DNA of 64,000 nt from Paraburkholderia phenazinium (GTDB lineage Bacteria > Pseudomonadota > Gammaproteobacteria > Burkholderiales > Burkholderiaceae), in the NCBI RefSeq assembly GCF_900100735.1, contig NZ_FNCJ01000008.1, positions 62,001 through 126,000 on the forward strand, read 5' to 3'. Positions 15,616-23,894 of the stretch are shown here, one piece after another. Numbering within the stretch: the stretch's first letter is position 1; the number at the start of each line of letters is the position of its first letter. The position numbers and the translations under genes were made by a program. The notes below the pieces were generated by a model, which had not been told where the DNA came from, did not search any database, and saw only the letters and a list, made by a program, of their open reading frames with translations.

Positions 15616-17457
15616 ATGAAGCGTATCGCGGCCCGGCCGCTTTTCTGGCTGGCCGCGCTGCTGGCGGCGTATCTGTGCGCGCCGTTCATCGCCAGCGTGC
15701 CGCAGCTGGGCGCGGCCGACTGGGCCAATGTCGACTGGCACGCCACGTGGTCGGCGGTGGCCGTCTCCGCCGCGAGCGCCAGCGTCGCCGCGCTCGTCAT
15801 TCTGATTGGCGGGGTGCCGCTCGGCTATTTTCTGGCTCGCTCCAACTCGCGCAAGGTGGCGCTGCTCGGCTTTGTCGTGCAGTTGCCGCTCGCGCTGCCG
15901 CCGCTAACGAGCGGCGTGCTGCTGCTGTTTTTGCTCGGACCGTATAGCTGGGTGGGCCAGTTGACGGGCGGCGCCTTGACCGATTCGTTCGCCGGCATCG
16001 TGCTGGCCGAAACGTTTGTCGCGGCGCCCTTCCTGATCATCGCGGCCAAATCCGCGTTTGCCGCCGTCGATCCGGTCTTCGACGACGTCGCCGCGACCCT
16101 CGGCCATCATGCTGGCAGCCGTTTCTTTCGCGTCACGCTACCGGTCGCCTGGCCGGCAATCCGGGCCGGACTGGCGCTCGCCTGGCTGCGCGCCTTCGGC
16201 GAATTCGGCGCGACGGTGATGGTGGCGTACCACCCCTACTCGCTGCCGGTCTATACCTATGTCGTATTCGGCGGCCAGGGATTGCCGGCCATGATGCCGT
16301 TGCTGCTGCCCACGCTCGCCATCGCGATTGTGTGCGCCGCACTGTCGATCTATAGCCGTCGCGTGACGGGCGCCATCGCGCCACTGGAAAACGGCGAGGA
16401 CGTGGCCGATCCGCTCGTCGGCCACTCGGCGCCGGCTGACGAGGAGCCGCTGCGCCTTGCGTTTCAGTTGACCCGCCATCTCGGCGCCTTCGACCTCGAC
16501 ATCGCGTGGACGCCGGCCACCCGGCGGCTTGCGATCATTGGCCCATCGGGTTCCGGCAAGTCGCTGGCGCTGCGATTGATCGCCGGACTCGAACGTAACG
16601 AGCACGGCTCGGTACGCCTCGGCGCCGCGGATCTGGATGCCTTGCCGCCGGAGCGCCGCCAGATCGGTTACATGCCGCAGGACTACGGCCTGTTCCCGCA
16701 TATGACAGTGGCCCAGCAACTGGCCTTCCCGGTCGACGCGGACGCCGTCAGCGCGCGCTACTGGCTCGAGCATCTGGGCCTCGCTGCGCTGGTTGGGCGG
16801 CTGCCGCATCAACTGTCGTTCGGTCAACGTCAGCGGGTCGCGCTGGCACGGGCGCTGACGCGTCACAGCCAGCTTCTGCTGTTCGACGAGCCGTTCGCCG
16901 CGCTCGATACGCCGCGCCGCCGGCGTTTGCAGCAGTCGCTACGGACCCTGCAGCGCGAGATTGCGGCGGTGACGATCATCGTGACTCACGATCCCGACGA
17001 AGCCGCGCTGCTGGCCGACGAAGTGCTGGTGATCGAACAGGGACGCGTGCTGCAGGCTGGTCCGATCGAAACGGTCTACGAGCAACCCGCGACCATGCGC
17101 GTGGCCGAATTGCTCGGTCTGCACAACGTGGGCGAAGGCGTAATGCGCGAGGATGGATGGCTTGAAATCGGCGCCGGCCTGCGGGTGAAAACAACCGCGA
17201 GTTCGATTGCGGCGGGCCAGCGGGCCATGTGGCGGGTGTCGTCACACGCGCTGGTAGCGACGTCCGACGGTCCGTACCTGGGCACGATCGACGCCATCGA
17301 GCTGCGCCGTGGCGAGCGTTATATCCATGTGGAAATAGCCGGCGCGTATTTCGATCTTGCCAGCGAGGACACGCGTTTGCGCCAGGGCACCCAGCATCGC
17401 TTTGCGATCGCTTCAGCGGGCGTCTCGGTGTGGCCGGCACAAAGGGCCATCATCTGA
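15616..17457 (+). CDS. modBC: Fused molybdate permease-ATPase (ModB-ModC)
   Basis: 613 residues in one frame. Residues 1-250 are a ModB-like permease with about five or six membrane segments and the EAA-type loop (WLRAFGEFGATVMVAY, near 190-205). Residues 275-500 are an ABC ATPase: Walker A GPSGSGKS at 309-316, signature LSFGQRQR at 400-407 (Phe replacing the usual first Gly of LSGGQ), Walker B LLLFDEP at 420-426, switch His458. The last 100 residues form a TOBE-like domain as in ModC. One polypeptide thus carries both transmembrane and motor parts, and a homodimer with ModA would make the full importer in the inner membrane. The fusion looks genuine: there is no stop or frameshift at the junction near residue 270. 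Confidence 0.92.
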   Translation: MKRIAARPLFWLAALLAAYLCAPFIASVPQLGAADWANVDWHATWSAVAVSAASASVAALVILIGGVPLGYFLARSNSRKVALLGFVVQLPLALPPLTSGVLLLFLLGPYSWVGQLTGGALTDSFAGIVLAETFVAAPFLIIAAKSAFAAVDPVFDDVAATLGHHAGSRFFRVTLPVAWPAIRAGLALAWLRAFGEFGATVMVAYHPYSLPVYTYVVFGGQGLPAMMPLLLPTLAIAIVCAALSIYSRRVTGAIAPLENGEDVADPLVGHSAPADEEPLRLAFQLTRHLGAFDLDIAWTPATRRLAIIGPSGSGKSLALRLIAGLERNEHGSVRLGAADLDALPPERRQIGYMPQDYGLFPHMTVAQQLAFPVDADAVSARYWLEHLGLAALVGRLPHQLSFGQRQRVALARALTRHSQLLLFDEPFAALDTPRRRRLQQSLRTLQREIAAVTIIVTHDPDEAALLADEVLVIEQGRVLQAGPIETVYEQPATMRVAELLGLHNVGEGVMREDGWLEIGAGLRVKTTASSIAAGQRAMWRVSSHALVATSDGPYLGTIDAIELRRGERYIHVEIAGAYFDLASEDTRLRQGTQHRFAIASAGVSVWPAQRAII

Positions 17458-17610
17458 GGGCAGCCAACGCCCGCCACGGCACGCCGGGAGAGCGTGGCCC
17501 TCGCTCATCGTCGGCATCCGCTATGGTACGGCATACCGGAGAGCAGAGACGCCGGACCAACCCTGTGAAGGATCGATCACGGCGCCCTTACGACTGACTC
17601 AATACAACAC

Positions 17611-18801
17611 TCAGCTTGCCTGCGGCGCCGGGCAGAACAGTTCGCCGTGCTTGGCCAGATAGGCACGCGCACCGCTACGATCCGACGCGTTGAACAGGAC
17701 CACGCCGCCATTCGAAACGACCGCGAGGGTCGCGCCGTCCGGCGTATAGCGCAGCGCCTGCGGGTTGTCACCGGCTGCGTAGCCGCCATTCACCTTGCCG
17801 CTGTCACGCGCGACGGTCGTCACCACACCGTCTTGCGACAACGAGACTGCCAGCGTATTGCCGTCCGGGCTCAGCACGAAATGGTAGGCCGTCGGCGTGC
17901 CGCAGAAATGCAGCGTATTGGCAGGCTTGAGGGTCTGCGCATCGTATTCGACGATGCCGTCACGCGCGAGCACCAGCAGATTGCCGCTATGCGGGTCGAC
18001 CTGGACATCGAGTGCGCCGGCCGCATCGATGCTGCCGATCAGCCTGCGATTCAGGGTATTGAACACCTCGACTGTGCCCGCCACGCCGTTGGTGACGAAC
18101 AGGCGTTTGCCGTCCGACGACAGGACCATGCCGACCGGACGCCCGAACGGCTGGTCATGCGCATCGCCGCCCTTCAGCGCGAAGCGGCCGAGCGGACGGC
18201 CATTGGCGGTCTCGAACACCGACACCGTGTTCGACACGACATTCATCACATAGGCACGGCGGCCATCCGGCGACAGCACGACATTCTGCGGAAAGCGCTG
18301 GGCCCGGACCGTGCGCAGGATGCGCCCTTTGTCCAGATCCACGAACGCCAGCGAATCGGGACGCAGCGAGCTCACATAAGCGCGGCGGCCGTTCGCATCG
18401 ACTGCCACGCCAACCGCGCCGACGCCGCGGCAGAAGTTGTCCGGGCAGTCGTCCGAGGTCTTGACCGGCGCGTGACCGTCGATCGTCTTGCTCACATTGC
18501 GGTTCGCCAGATCCACCACCGCCAGCGTGTTGTCGCCGTTGCTGGTTGCGTACAGCCACTTGCTGTCGGCGCTGATATCCAGACCCTCCGGCGCGTTGCC
18601 GACCGGAATCACGGTGCCCTTTGCCAGTTCCCCGACCGGGACGGCTGCGGCTTTTGCTGCGGCGTCGTTGGCGGCGTCATTGGACGTGCTGCACGCACCT
18701 AGCACCACGCACGCAGCCACCACGGCGGCCAGCTGACGCAAACCCGGCAACGCAGACTGCCCTTGGGCTTCAATATGATTAAAACGATTACGCCAACCCA
18801 T
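17611..18801 (-). CDS. YncE-like beta-propeller lipoprotein
   Basis: 396 residues from the ATG at 18801, which has GGAG seven bases upstream. The N-terminus carries a signal with the lipobox LGAC, predicting a lipid-anchored periplasmic or outer-membrane protein. The rest is a run of about seven blades with the repeated (L/V)SPDGRRAYV-type motif (ISADSKWLYATSNGDN, LSPDGRRAYVMN, LSSDGKRLFVTNG, LSPDGNTLAVS), as in YncE/YVTN-family propellers. Two cysteine clusters (CPDNFC near residue 112 and single Cys near the C-terminus) could form disulfides. The family includes DNA- or ligand-binding periplasmic proteins; no enzymatic role can be assigned. Transcribed alone. Confidence 0.87.
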   Translation of the reverse strand: MGWRNRFNHIEAQGQSALPGLRQLAAVVAACVVLGACSTSNDAANDAAAKAAAVPVGELAKGTVIPVGNAPEGLDISADSKWLYATSNGDNTLAVVDLANRNVSKTIDGHAPVKTSDDCPDNFCRGVGAVGVAVDANGRRAYVSSLRPDSLAFVDLDKGRILRTVRAQRFPQNVVLSPDGRRAYVMNVVSNTVSVFETANGRPLGRFALKGGDAHDQPFGRPVGMVLSSDGKRLFVTNGVAGTVEVFNTLNRRLIGSIDAAGALDVQVDPHSGNLLVLARDGIVEYDAQTLKPANTLHFCGTPTAYHFVLSPDGNTLAVSLSQDGVVTTVARDSGKVNGGYAAGDNPQALRYTPDGATLAVVSNGGVVLFNASDRSGARAYLAKHGELFCPAPQAS

Positions 18802-19316
18802 CGCTGCTCCTTGTTTAAAACTCAATGAAATAATCGAATCACGCCTGGGATGCTGCCTGCCCGCAATGGCGTGCGGATATTCAGGAGAAAATCGCATTTG
18901 CGCCGCACTTGTGCGGATTCCCCGAACACTGCCGGCAGCACGCAAACACCCGTTGATTCAGACGGCACACGGCCGACCCATTCCGCATACAGCCATGCAT
19001 AACAAACCAGCGGCAAAATGGCCATGCCGCGAACGTCGCCTGCCCGTTCGCGTGATGGCCACATATCGTTTTATCTAACGCTGAACAATGACGATTTCAC
19101 TACAGCTTGACGAAACGTCAAATTCATGTGAATTGCATAAGCATCATGTTCCGCTCATATTCACGGATGTGCGGATTCTAAATGAGGGCGACCGGCCATG
19201 TATAGTATTTGTTGGAGTTCTGGCGGCCTTTTTATTCAGCCGGCCCGGTCAAATGGCCTTATTCAGATCGAAGGCATAAAGCGGCATAATTTACAGAAAA
19301 TAATCCGGCGGATGCG
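18802..19316. other. 515-base non-coding region, AT-richer than its surroundings
   Basis: Between the starts/ends of two leftward genes. Apart from the ribosome site of the propeller gene I see no convincing coding frame; a 63-codon frame at 19088-19279 has no ribosome site or recognisable product. The region holds two adjacent perfect palindromes (19107-19134) and has the base composition of a promoter or small-RNA locus. The 5' part (18802-18900) probably contains the promoter of the propeller lipoprotein. Confidence 0.5.
19107..19134. promoter_or_regulatory. Two abutting palindromes, operator-like
   Basis: TTGACGAAACGTCAA (19107-19121; arms TTGACG/CGTCAA) is followed directly by AATTCATGTGAATT (19121-19134; arms AATTCA/TGAATT). 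No gene starts within 150 bases on either strand, so the target transcript is unclear. Confidence 0.5.
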
Positions 19317-19970
19317 TCAGATTTTCCGATGCCGGTCCTGTCCTGCCCAGCCAGCCGCGGCAGCCGCTATCCACTCTGCCGCATGGGCGTCGGCCTGGGC
19401 GATCTCGCCAGCGCCGCGCGCGAGGCTCGTCAAACGCAGCGCCGAAACGTTTCGCAGTCCGATTGTTCCCAGCACGTAACGCAGGTAAGGCGTGAGAAAG
19501 TCGATTTGACCGCTTGGCGTCGGCGGCTCCGGTACGGCGCCGCCGCAAGCGACCACCAGGAACACCGGCCGGTCCTGCAACAGGCCCTCCTTCCCTTCGC
19601 GGCTGCTGACAAAGGTCCGGCCGATCCGCACCACCTGATCGATCCACGCCTTGAGTACCGCCGGCACCGTGAAATTGTGCATGGGCGTATCGATCACCAG
19701 AGCATCGGCGCCTTCCAGCTCGGCAATCAACTCTTCTGATAACGCTAACGCCTCTGCTTGCGTTGCACCGCGCTGCGCCTGCGGCATCAGCGCGGCCTCG
19801 ACAAAGGAGCGGTCCGGATACGCCGGAGGCTGGGCCGCGAGGTCACGCGCGATGACTCGCAACGGGCCGCCGTGCCTCCGCTGCAGCTCGTCGACCAGTT
19901 GCCGCCCGATTCTGCGGCTGTGCGATGCGTCGCCGCGCGTGCTCGCGCTGATATGCAACAGAACGCTCAT
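19317..19970 (-). CDS. FMN-dependent NADH-azoreductase / quinone reductase (AzoR family)
   Basis: 217 residues from the ATG at 19970 (GGAGG ten bases upstream; the ATG nine bases further out sits on the ribosome site). Flavodoxin-like fold with the FMN-phosphate loop at the N-terminus (HISASTRGDASHSRRIG) and the ADALVIDTPMHNFTVPAVLKAWID motif typical of AzoR, in which P-M-H/Y-N-F binds the flavin. Such enzymes reduce azo dyes and quinones with NADH and help with electrophile stress. It is the third gene of an operon with the GNAT (14-base gap) and the epimerase-like gene. Confidence 0.9.
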   Translation of the reverse strand: MSVLLHISASTRGDASHSRRIGRQLVDELQRRHGGPLRVIARDLAAQPPAYPDRSFVEAALMPQAQRGATQAEALALSEELIAELEGADALVIDTPMHNFTVPAVLKAWIDQVVRIGRTFVSSREGKEGLLQDRPVFLVVACGGAVPEPPTPSGQIDFLTPYLRYVLGTIGLRNVSALRLTSLARGAGEIAQADAHAAEWIAAAAAGWAGQDRHRKI

Positions 19971-19984
19971 GTAGCCCATTCCTC

Positions 19985-20440
19985 CTAAAGCGGTGTATTG
20001 AAACGCAAGGCGGTAGCGAGCAGCCCCTGCCGATAATAAAAGCGGTGGCCAAGCGTATTGGTCAGCGGCGTGTCCAGCACTAGCTTCGCGCAGCCGAGCG
20101 CACGCCCTTCGGCCTTGAGCCGGTCCATCAGCAACTGGCCGTAGCCGGTGCTACGCGCGGCGGCCTCGGTAACGAGATCGTCCACGTAGAAATGCGGACC
20201 GTGAATCAGATTGTCCTGCACCCGGAAGCCCGCCAGCGCCACCGGCTTCGTGCCACGCCACAGCGCTAGCAGACGATAGCCGACCGCTACCTGGCGCTGC
20301 CAGCGTTCGATGAATTCCGCGCTGGAGGCGAGGTGCGGCCGCAGTTCGTGCATTAGCGCAAAGCAGGCGGCGGCTTCGGCTGGGTGGTCCACATAGCGTA
20401 TCTCGAGTCCGGCTTCCAGCTTTACGGGTTCAGCGATCAT
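19985..20440 (-). CDS. GNAT-family N-acetyltransferase
   Basis: 151 residues. The acetyl-CoA-binding motif A lies at about 85-115 (VDDLVTEAAARSTGYGQLLMDRL, with R/S-x-G-Y-G as a variant of Q/R-x-x-G-x-G/A), and GHRFYYRQGL forms the C-terminal motif B. The acceptor is unknown. Its ATG overlaps the TGA of the upstream epimerase gene by four bases (20437-20440), so the two are translationally coupled; the azoreductase follows. Confidence 0.88.
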   Translation of the reverse strand: MIAEPVKLEAGLEIRYVDHPAEAAACFALMHELRPHLASSAEFIERWQRQVAVGYRLLALWRGTKPVALAGFRVQDNLIHGPHFYVDDLVTEAAARSTGYGQLLMDRLKAEGRALGCAKLVLDTPLTNTLGHRFYYRQGLLATALRFNTPL

Positions 20441-21165
20441 GGTGCGATTCTCCAGTCCGCGCGCCAGCCGAGCAGCCGCTCTGCCTTGGCACAGTCGAGC
20501 GTGCCGTCGGTTTCGGCGATGTTGTAGATGCCTGGCGTGCCACGCGTCAGCGCCAATTCGGCGGCGCGCGCCGCAGCATCGACGTGGACCGGGCCTGCGC
20601 CCGAAGCGGTCCCGAACCCGGTACCGGGACCATAGAGCCGCCCATAGCGCAGCACGATGGCCTCCAGCGGGGCTTGCAGCACCTGCTGTTCGAGGCTCGC
20701 CACCCCGCGCAAGGTGACGCCGCGCGGGCCGTCGAAATCGCTGTCGAGCGGATCGTCCTCGTTATGCGGTAGCGGGCCGTCCGCGTACGCGAAGCCGATG
20801 CTTTGCGCGAGCATGCGCTGCGCGCCCGCAGCAACCGCGGCAGCCACCAGATTGCGGGTCCCTTCGGAGCGAATCCGGGCGTTGCGCTGCGCCGCCTCGG
20901 CCATGCGAGCCGGGTCGAGAGCGGGCGGCAGGTCGGTCAGTTGATGCACCACCACTTGCGGTCGCGCCGCGGCGAGCGCGTCGTGTAACGCGGCGGCATC
21001 GAACACGTCGACAACCAGCGGTTCCACGCCTAGCTCGCGCAGCAGCGCCGCCTTCGCCGATGAGCGCGTCGTGCCGACCACGCGCCAGCCCGACGCTACG
21101 TACAAAGGCGCAAGGCGGCGCCCGATCGCGCCTGTTGCACCGGCAAGAAAAATACATTCGGCCAT
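20437..21165 (-). CDS. NAD(P)-dependent epimerase/dehydratase-like protein
   Basis: 242 residues, first gene of the epimerase-GNAT-azoreductase operon. The Rossmann nucleotide loop is GATGAIGRRL (residues 9-18). The extended-SDR catalytic Y-x3-K is not found at its usual place: after the SIGFAYAD strand the segment reads GVTLRGVASLEQQVL, with no Tyr/Lys pair. It may thus bind NAD(P) without classical SDR catalysis, like NmrA-type redox sensors, or use another residue. The C-terminus has the IYNIAETDG motif found in sugar-nucleotide epimerase-like proteins. The upstream region carries a 7-bp dyad at 21234-21257. Confidence 0.82.
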   Translation of the reverse strand: MAECIFLAGATGAIGRRLAPLYVASGWRVVGTTRSSAKAALLRELGVEPLVVDVFDAAALHDALAAARPQVVVHQLTDLPPALDPARMAEAAQRNARIRSEGTRNLVAAAVAAGAQRMLAQSIGFAYADGPLPHNEDDPLDSDFDGPRGVTLRGVASLEQQVLQAPLEAIVLRYGRLYGPGTGFGTASGAGPVHVDAAARAAELALTRGTPGIYNIAETDGTLDCAKAERLLGWRADWRIAP

Positions 21166-21233
21166 TGCGGCACCCTCCGTGGGTTAGCGGCGCCACGGCC
21201 TGCCCGTGCAATCGCAAGCTCTGCCCGCCGCCA

Positions 21234-21257
21234 ATGATGTATGAGTTCGAACATCAT
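21234..21257. promoter_or_regulatory. Dyad upstream of the azoreductase operon
   Basis: ATGATGT (21234-21240) and ACATCAT (21251-21257), perfect arms around a 10-base spacer, 69 bases before the operon start. No adjacent regulator gene is present. Confidence 0.5.
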
Positions 21258-21444
21258 ATAAGAGTTCTTACATTGTGTGCAAGCGAACCGGGAAAGGCTT
21301 GAGCAGAGATTGCAAAGGATGATGTCGCCCTGGCGGGCCCGAGACGCACCGGCAACGCTCACGATATGACGTGAGCGGCAGCGGCTGTATGAGAAAAGCT
21401 GAAGCGCCGCGTGGTGCGGCGGCCGATTCGGGAAACTGCAGCGC

Positions 21445-22203
21445 CTAGGCCCCGCCCCGTTTCGTCCAACTGATTGGCGCGAGGCGCAAGGCCGGCTCGT
21501 CGAGCAGCGCAAGCCAGGCCGCCTCGTCAGCATCGTCGCTGTAACGATCTGCCCGGTTGTGAAGCTGTAACGACAGCGTTCCTGTGCGGCGCGCCAGCTC
21601 GATCCGCGCGGCGTCGGCGGGCGTCACCGCAAGCGTGACGACCTCGGTCGCGCGCGGCCAAACGGCGAAGCGGTCCACGTGGCGCGTCACCGACAACACC
21701 AGCACCTGCTGCAGCAGCACCGTCGTAGCAGCACCCGTCTGCGCGACACCATGCGCAGCATCGCCGGACGCCCGCCCTTCGGCGACGATATCGACATGAT
21801 TGCCCGGCAGTGTCAGCCCCTGCACGCCGTCGATTCCGCTCAATCGCACGCTGAACGGCAGCAGAGCCGCGTGGACGACGCCGGTCATGCCGCTCGATGA
21901 GGCCACAGGTTGCAGCGTCTCTTCTACGAGCGGCTCGCCGCGCCGCAAGCTCGCCTTCAGCACGCGGCCATCGAGTTTGCGTGGATCGTCAAACGCGCCG
22001 GGCGGAACATGGCCCGGGGGACAATCGATCAGCTTGATGAAGCGCGGCGCGAGATGCTGGCCAAGGTCGATATCGACCGCAGCCACCGCAATCCTTGCCG
22101 CCGGCGCCGCCACCGGCTGCATGCCGCGCGAGGCAGACAGCCCCATCGCCAGCGTGCCGGCAAGCGTCACCGCCAATGTCCCCATTCGTTTTATATTTTT
22201 CAT
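21445..22203 (-). CDS. CpaB/RcpC-like Flp pilus assembly protein, orphan
   Basis: 252 residues from the ATG at 22203 (AAGGAG six bases upstream). An N-terminal signal/anchor is followed by a SAF domain: RIAVAAVDIDLGQHLAPRFI, then KLDGRVLKASLRRGEPLVEETLQP (residues near 75-100), and a second domain with the GVQGLTLPGNHVDIVAEG motif, which is the CpaB signature. CpaB/RcpC stabilises the outer-membrane secretin of Tad/Flp pilus systems in the periplasm. No other tad gene (secretin, TadA, prepilin) is present here, so the protein either serves a locus elsewhere or is a relic. The nearest neighbours are an unrelated azoreductase operon and a gene-poor region. Confidence 0.85.
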   Translation of the reverse strand: MKNIKRMGTLAVTLAGTLAMGLSASRGMQPVAAPAARIAVAAVDIDLGQHLAPRFIKLIDCPPGHVPPGAFDDPRKLDGRVLKASLRRGEPLVEETLQPVASSSGMTGVVHAALLPFSVRLSGIDGVQGLTLPGNHVDIVAEGRASGDAAHGVAQTGAATTVLLQQVLVLSVTRHVDRFAVWPRATEVVTLAVTPADAARIELARRTGTLSLQLHNRADRYSDDADEAAWLALLDEPALRLAPISWTKRGGA

Positions 22204-23629
22204 GTCGCACTCCTTATTTAACTGCCTGGCAGGATTGCGCGGGTGGTACTCCAACAGAATCGAACAGGAGCGGTTTGTCGGGATGGTTGCCGGAAAGCCG
22301 CCTTCGTACCGAAGGTCGGCGAGGCAAAAGAGAAAAGCGAGGGATCATCAACGCCGGCGTCGTACCGCGCTGCAATCGGCCGCTCCGTTCCCCGTGGCGA
22401 TCGTGTTGTTCCGATCTGCCGCCCGGCATATGCCGTCCCCGCAAAGCGTCGATGCAATCGGTCTGCACCTGGCGGGGGAACACCCGCCCCCGTCAGGTGG
22501 CTGCCGATCGGGCTGTTGATTCGCCCGTAGTAAAAACCTTCCTGCTAAGCCTTTCTGTGAAGGCTTGCTTGCCGTGTTGGCCTCGTCGCGCCATTTCCTG
22601 GCTGGCCCCGTCGCGCCCGTTGAGATGGGTTTGATGGTACGTCTTGTTATACCTTCCCTGTGCCTTTCCGCACTGCCTGTCGAGCGTCTTTGCGCCCCCT
22701 GCTGAGCGTCTTCGCGCTCCCGGTTTCCCCGCCCTGCCCGTGCTTCCCCGCGCCGCTTGTCGTGCCCCGCCCTGCTTTGTCCTGCCCTTCTGGTCCGGCC
22801 TCGCGTGCTTGCTGCGTTGCCGGTTGCAGGACATGTAGCGACGACCGTGCCAGGCACGCACAACACGTTGCTACGCCCGGGGTAGCGGCCAGCGCACCGG
22901 CCGGCCCGACAGGCCGGGCGCCGCGCAGCGAAAAAACTGTTGCAACGTTGCGACTCGGCCGCGGAGGAAAATTTGCGGAAGCCAACGACGGGGCCGGTAA
23001 GGGTGTCCTGCCGCGGCAGCGACGCACCGCGCGAAGTTCTGAGCCTGGGGCGTCCGGCGGCACCCAGGGTTCGCTCACCGGATCAGCGGCAAGCGCTCGA
23101 TGACCGATATGTGGGCTACCGCACGCAGCCCAAAGTGTCTCAATTGTGAGACGCCCGCCGCACGCTAGAATCAACCAACCAGTGGCCAGCACCCCGACCT
23201 GCGAGGATCGGTCAGAATTGGCCGGCCACCCAGCGCGCAGAACCGGATGAGGCGCGGATCAGGCGCGGCGCGCCCTGACAGCTCGCCGGCGCTCCTTGCG
23301 TGGCTGCGCAAAGCTATGTGGGAATAGAGGTTCAATGGAATCTCACCGGATTTGTTTCAATAAAATACGGCGACCGGTCAAATATTCCGCTCAAATTATC
23401 AACAATCCCGTCACACGATTAGTGCGCGGCATTCTTGAGATTGAGTCAGATTTGAAACATGCTGCATCTCGCGCCCCGTCAGGGCGAACGGCCGTGCCAT
23501 GTGCCTCATCCAGATTTGCTCGTATGGCAAGCGCAATTGTTTTGATCTATCTTTGGCCCATGCGCCGCTTAGAGCGCAATATAGAGAAACCGGCAGAAAA
23601 CCTCTCAACGGTCGTCATCGGGGGATGAA
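22204..23629. other. 1.4-kb gene-poor region
   Basis: No frame here has a convincing ribosome site plus a recognisable protein. The part to 22800 is rich in CCG/GCC tracts and spurious long frames on both strands; 23300-23620 is clearly AT-richer. Signals seen: a 7-bp hairpin AAGCCTT/AAGGCTT (22547-22566), a sigma-54-like element on the minus strand (TGGCAC-N5-TCGC, 22852-22837, one mismatch to TTGC), a palindrome at 23137-23152, and a 110-codon frame (23296-23628) whose TGA lies one base before the ATG of the small gene at 23630. That frame could be an upstream coding unit but shows no family. Confidence 0.45.
23137..23152. promoter_or_regulatory. Palindrome GTCTCA-ATTG-TGAGAC
   Basis: Perfect 6-bp arms around a 4-base centre, 490 bases before the small gene at 23630 and 760 bases before the sigma-54 activator. 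Similar dyads serve as enhancer sites of sigma-54 activators, but binding here is speculative. Confidence 0.45.
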
Positions 23630-23851
23630 ATGAAAAATAAGCGTTCGTTCGAACAAATTATTCAGCGTGTCATAGATTTCATGGTGAGCGGCCAACGCGG
23701 CCGTGGGCGCGATGTGTCAGCCGGCCGCCATGCGGGATCCGCGCCGAGGCACGGAATGGCCGCCGCAAGCGAAACGCAAGGTGCTGTGCGCAACGCTGCA
23801 GGACTGGTGCGATCCCGGCCAGTGGTTACGCCTGAAGCATCCTTCGCATGA
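23630..23851 (+). CDS. Small hypothetical protein upstream of the sigma-54 activator
   Basis: 73 codons starting MKNKRSFEQIIQRVIDF. The ATG is preceded by a GGGGG ribosome-site-like stretch five bases away and by the TGA of a 110-codon frame, an arrangement that looks like translational coupling. The N-terminus could be a short amphipathic helix; the rest is Gly/Arg/Ala-rich without recognisable domain. It ends 43 bases before the sigma-54 activator and may be its operon partner. Coding status is uncertain. Confidence 0.35.
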   Translation: MKNKRSFEQIIQRVIDFMVSGQRGRGRDVSAGRHAGSAPRHGMAAASETQGAVRNAAGLVRSRPVVTPEASFA

Positions 23852-23894
23852 CCCAGCCCAGCAACCGTGAGCGCTGTATCGAACCGGGGGTAAC

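Noticed and set aside
19088..19279. 63-codon plus frame over the palindromes
   Set aside because: No ribosome site or recognisable sequence; cannot be supported as a gene.
22837..22852. Sigma-54 promoter on the minus strand
   Set aside because: One mismatch in the -12 element and over 600 bases from the nearest gene; kept only as a remark, not a feature.
22493..22861. 122-codon Arg/Gly-rich minus frame in the gene-poor region
   Set aside because: No ribosome site; composition reflects the GC-rich tract.
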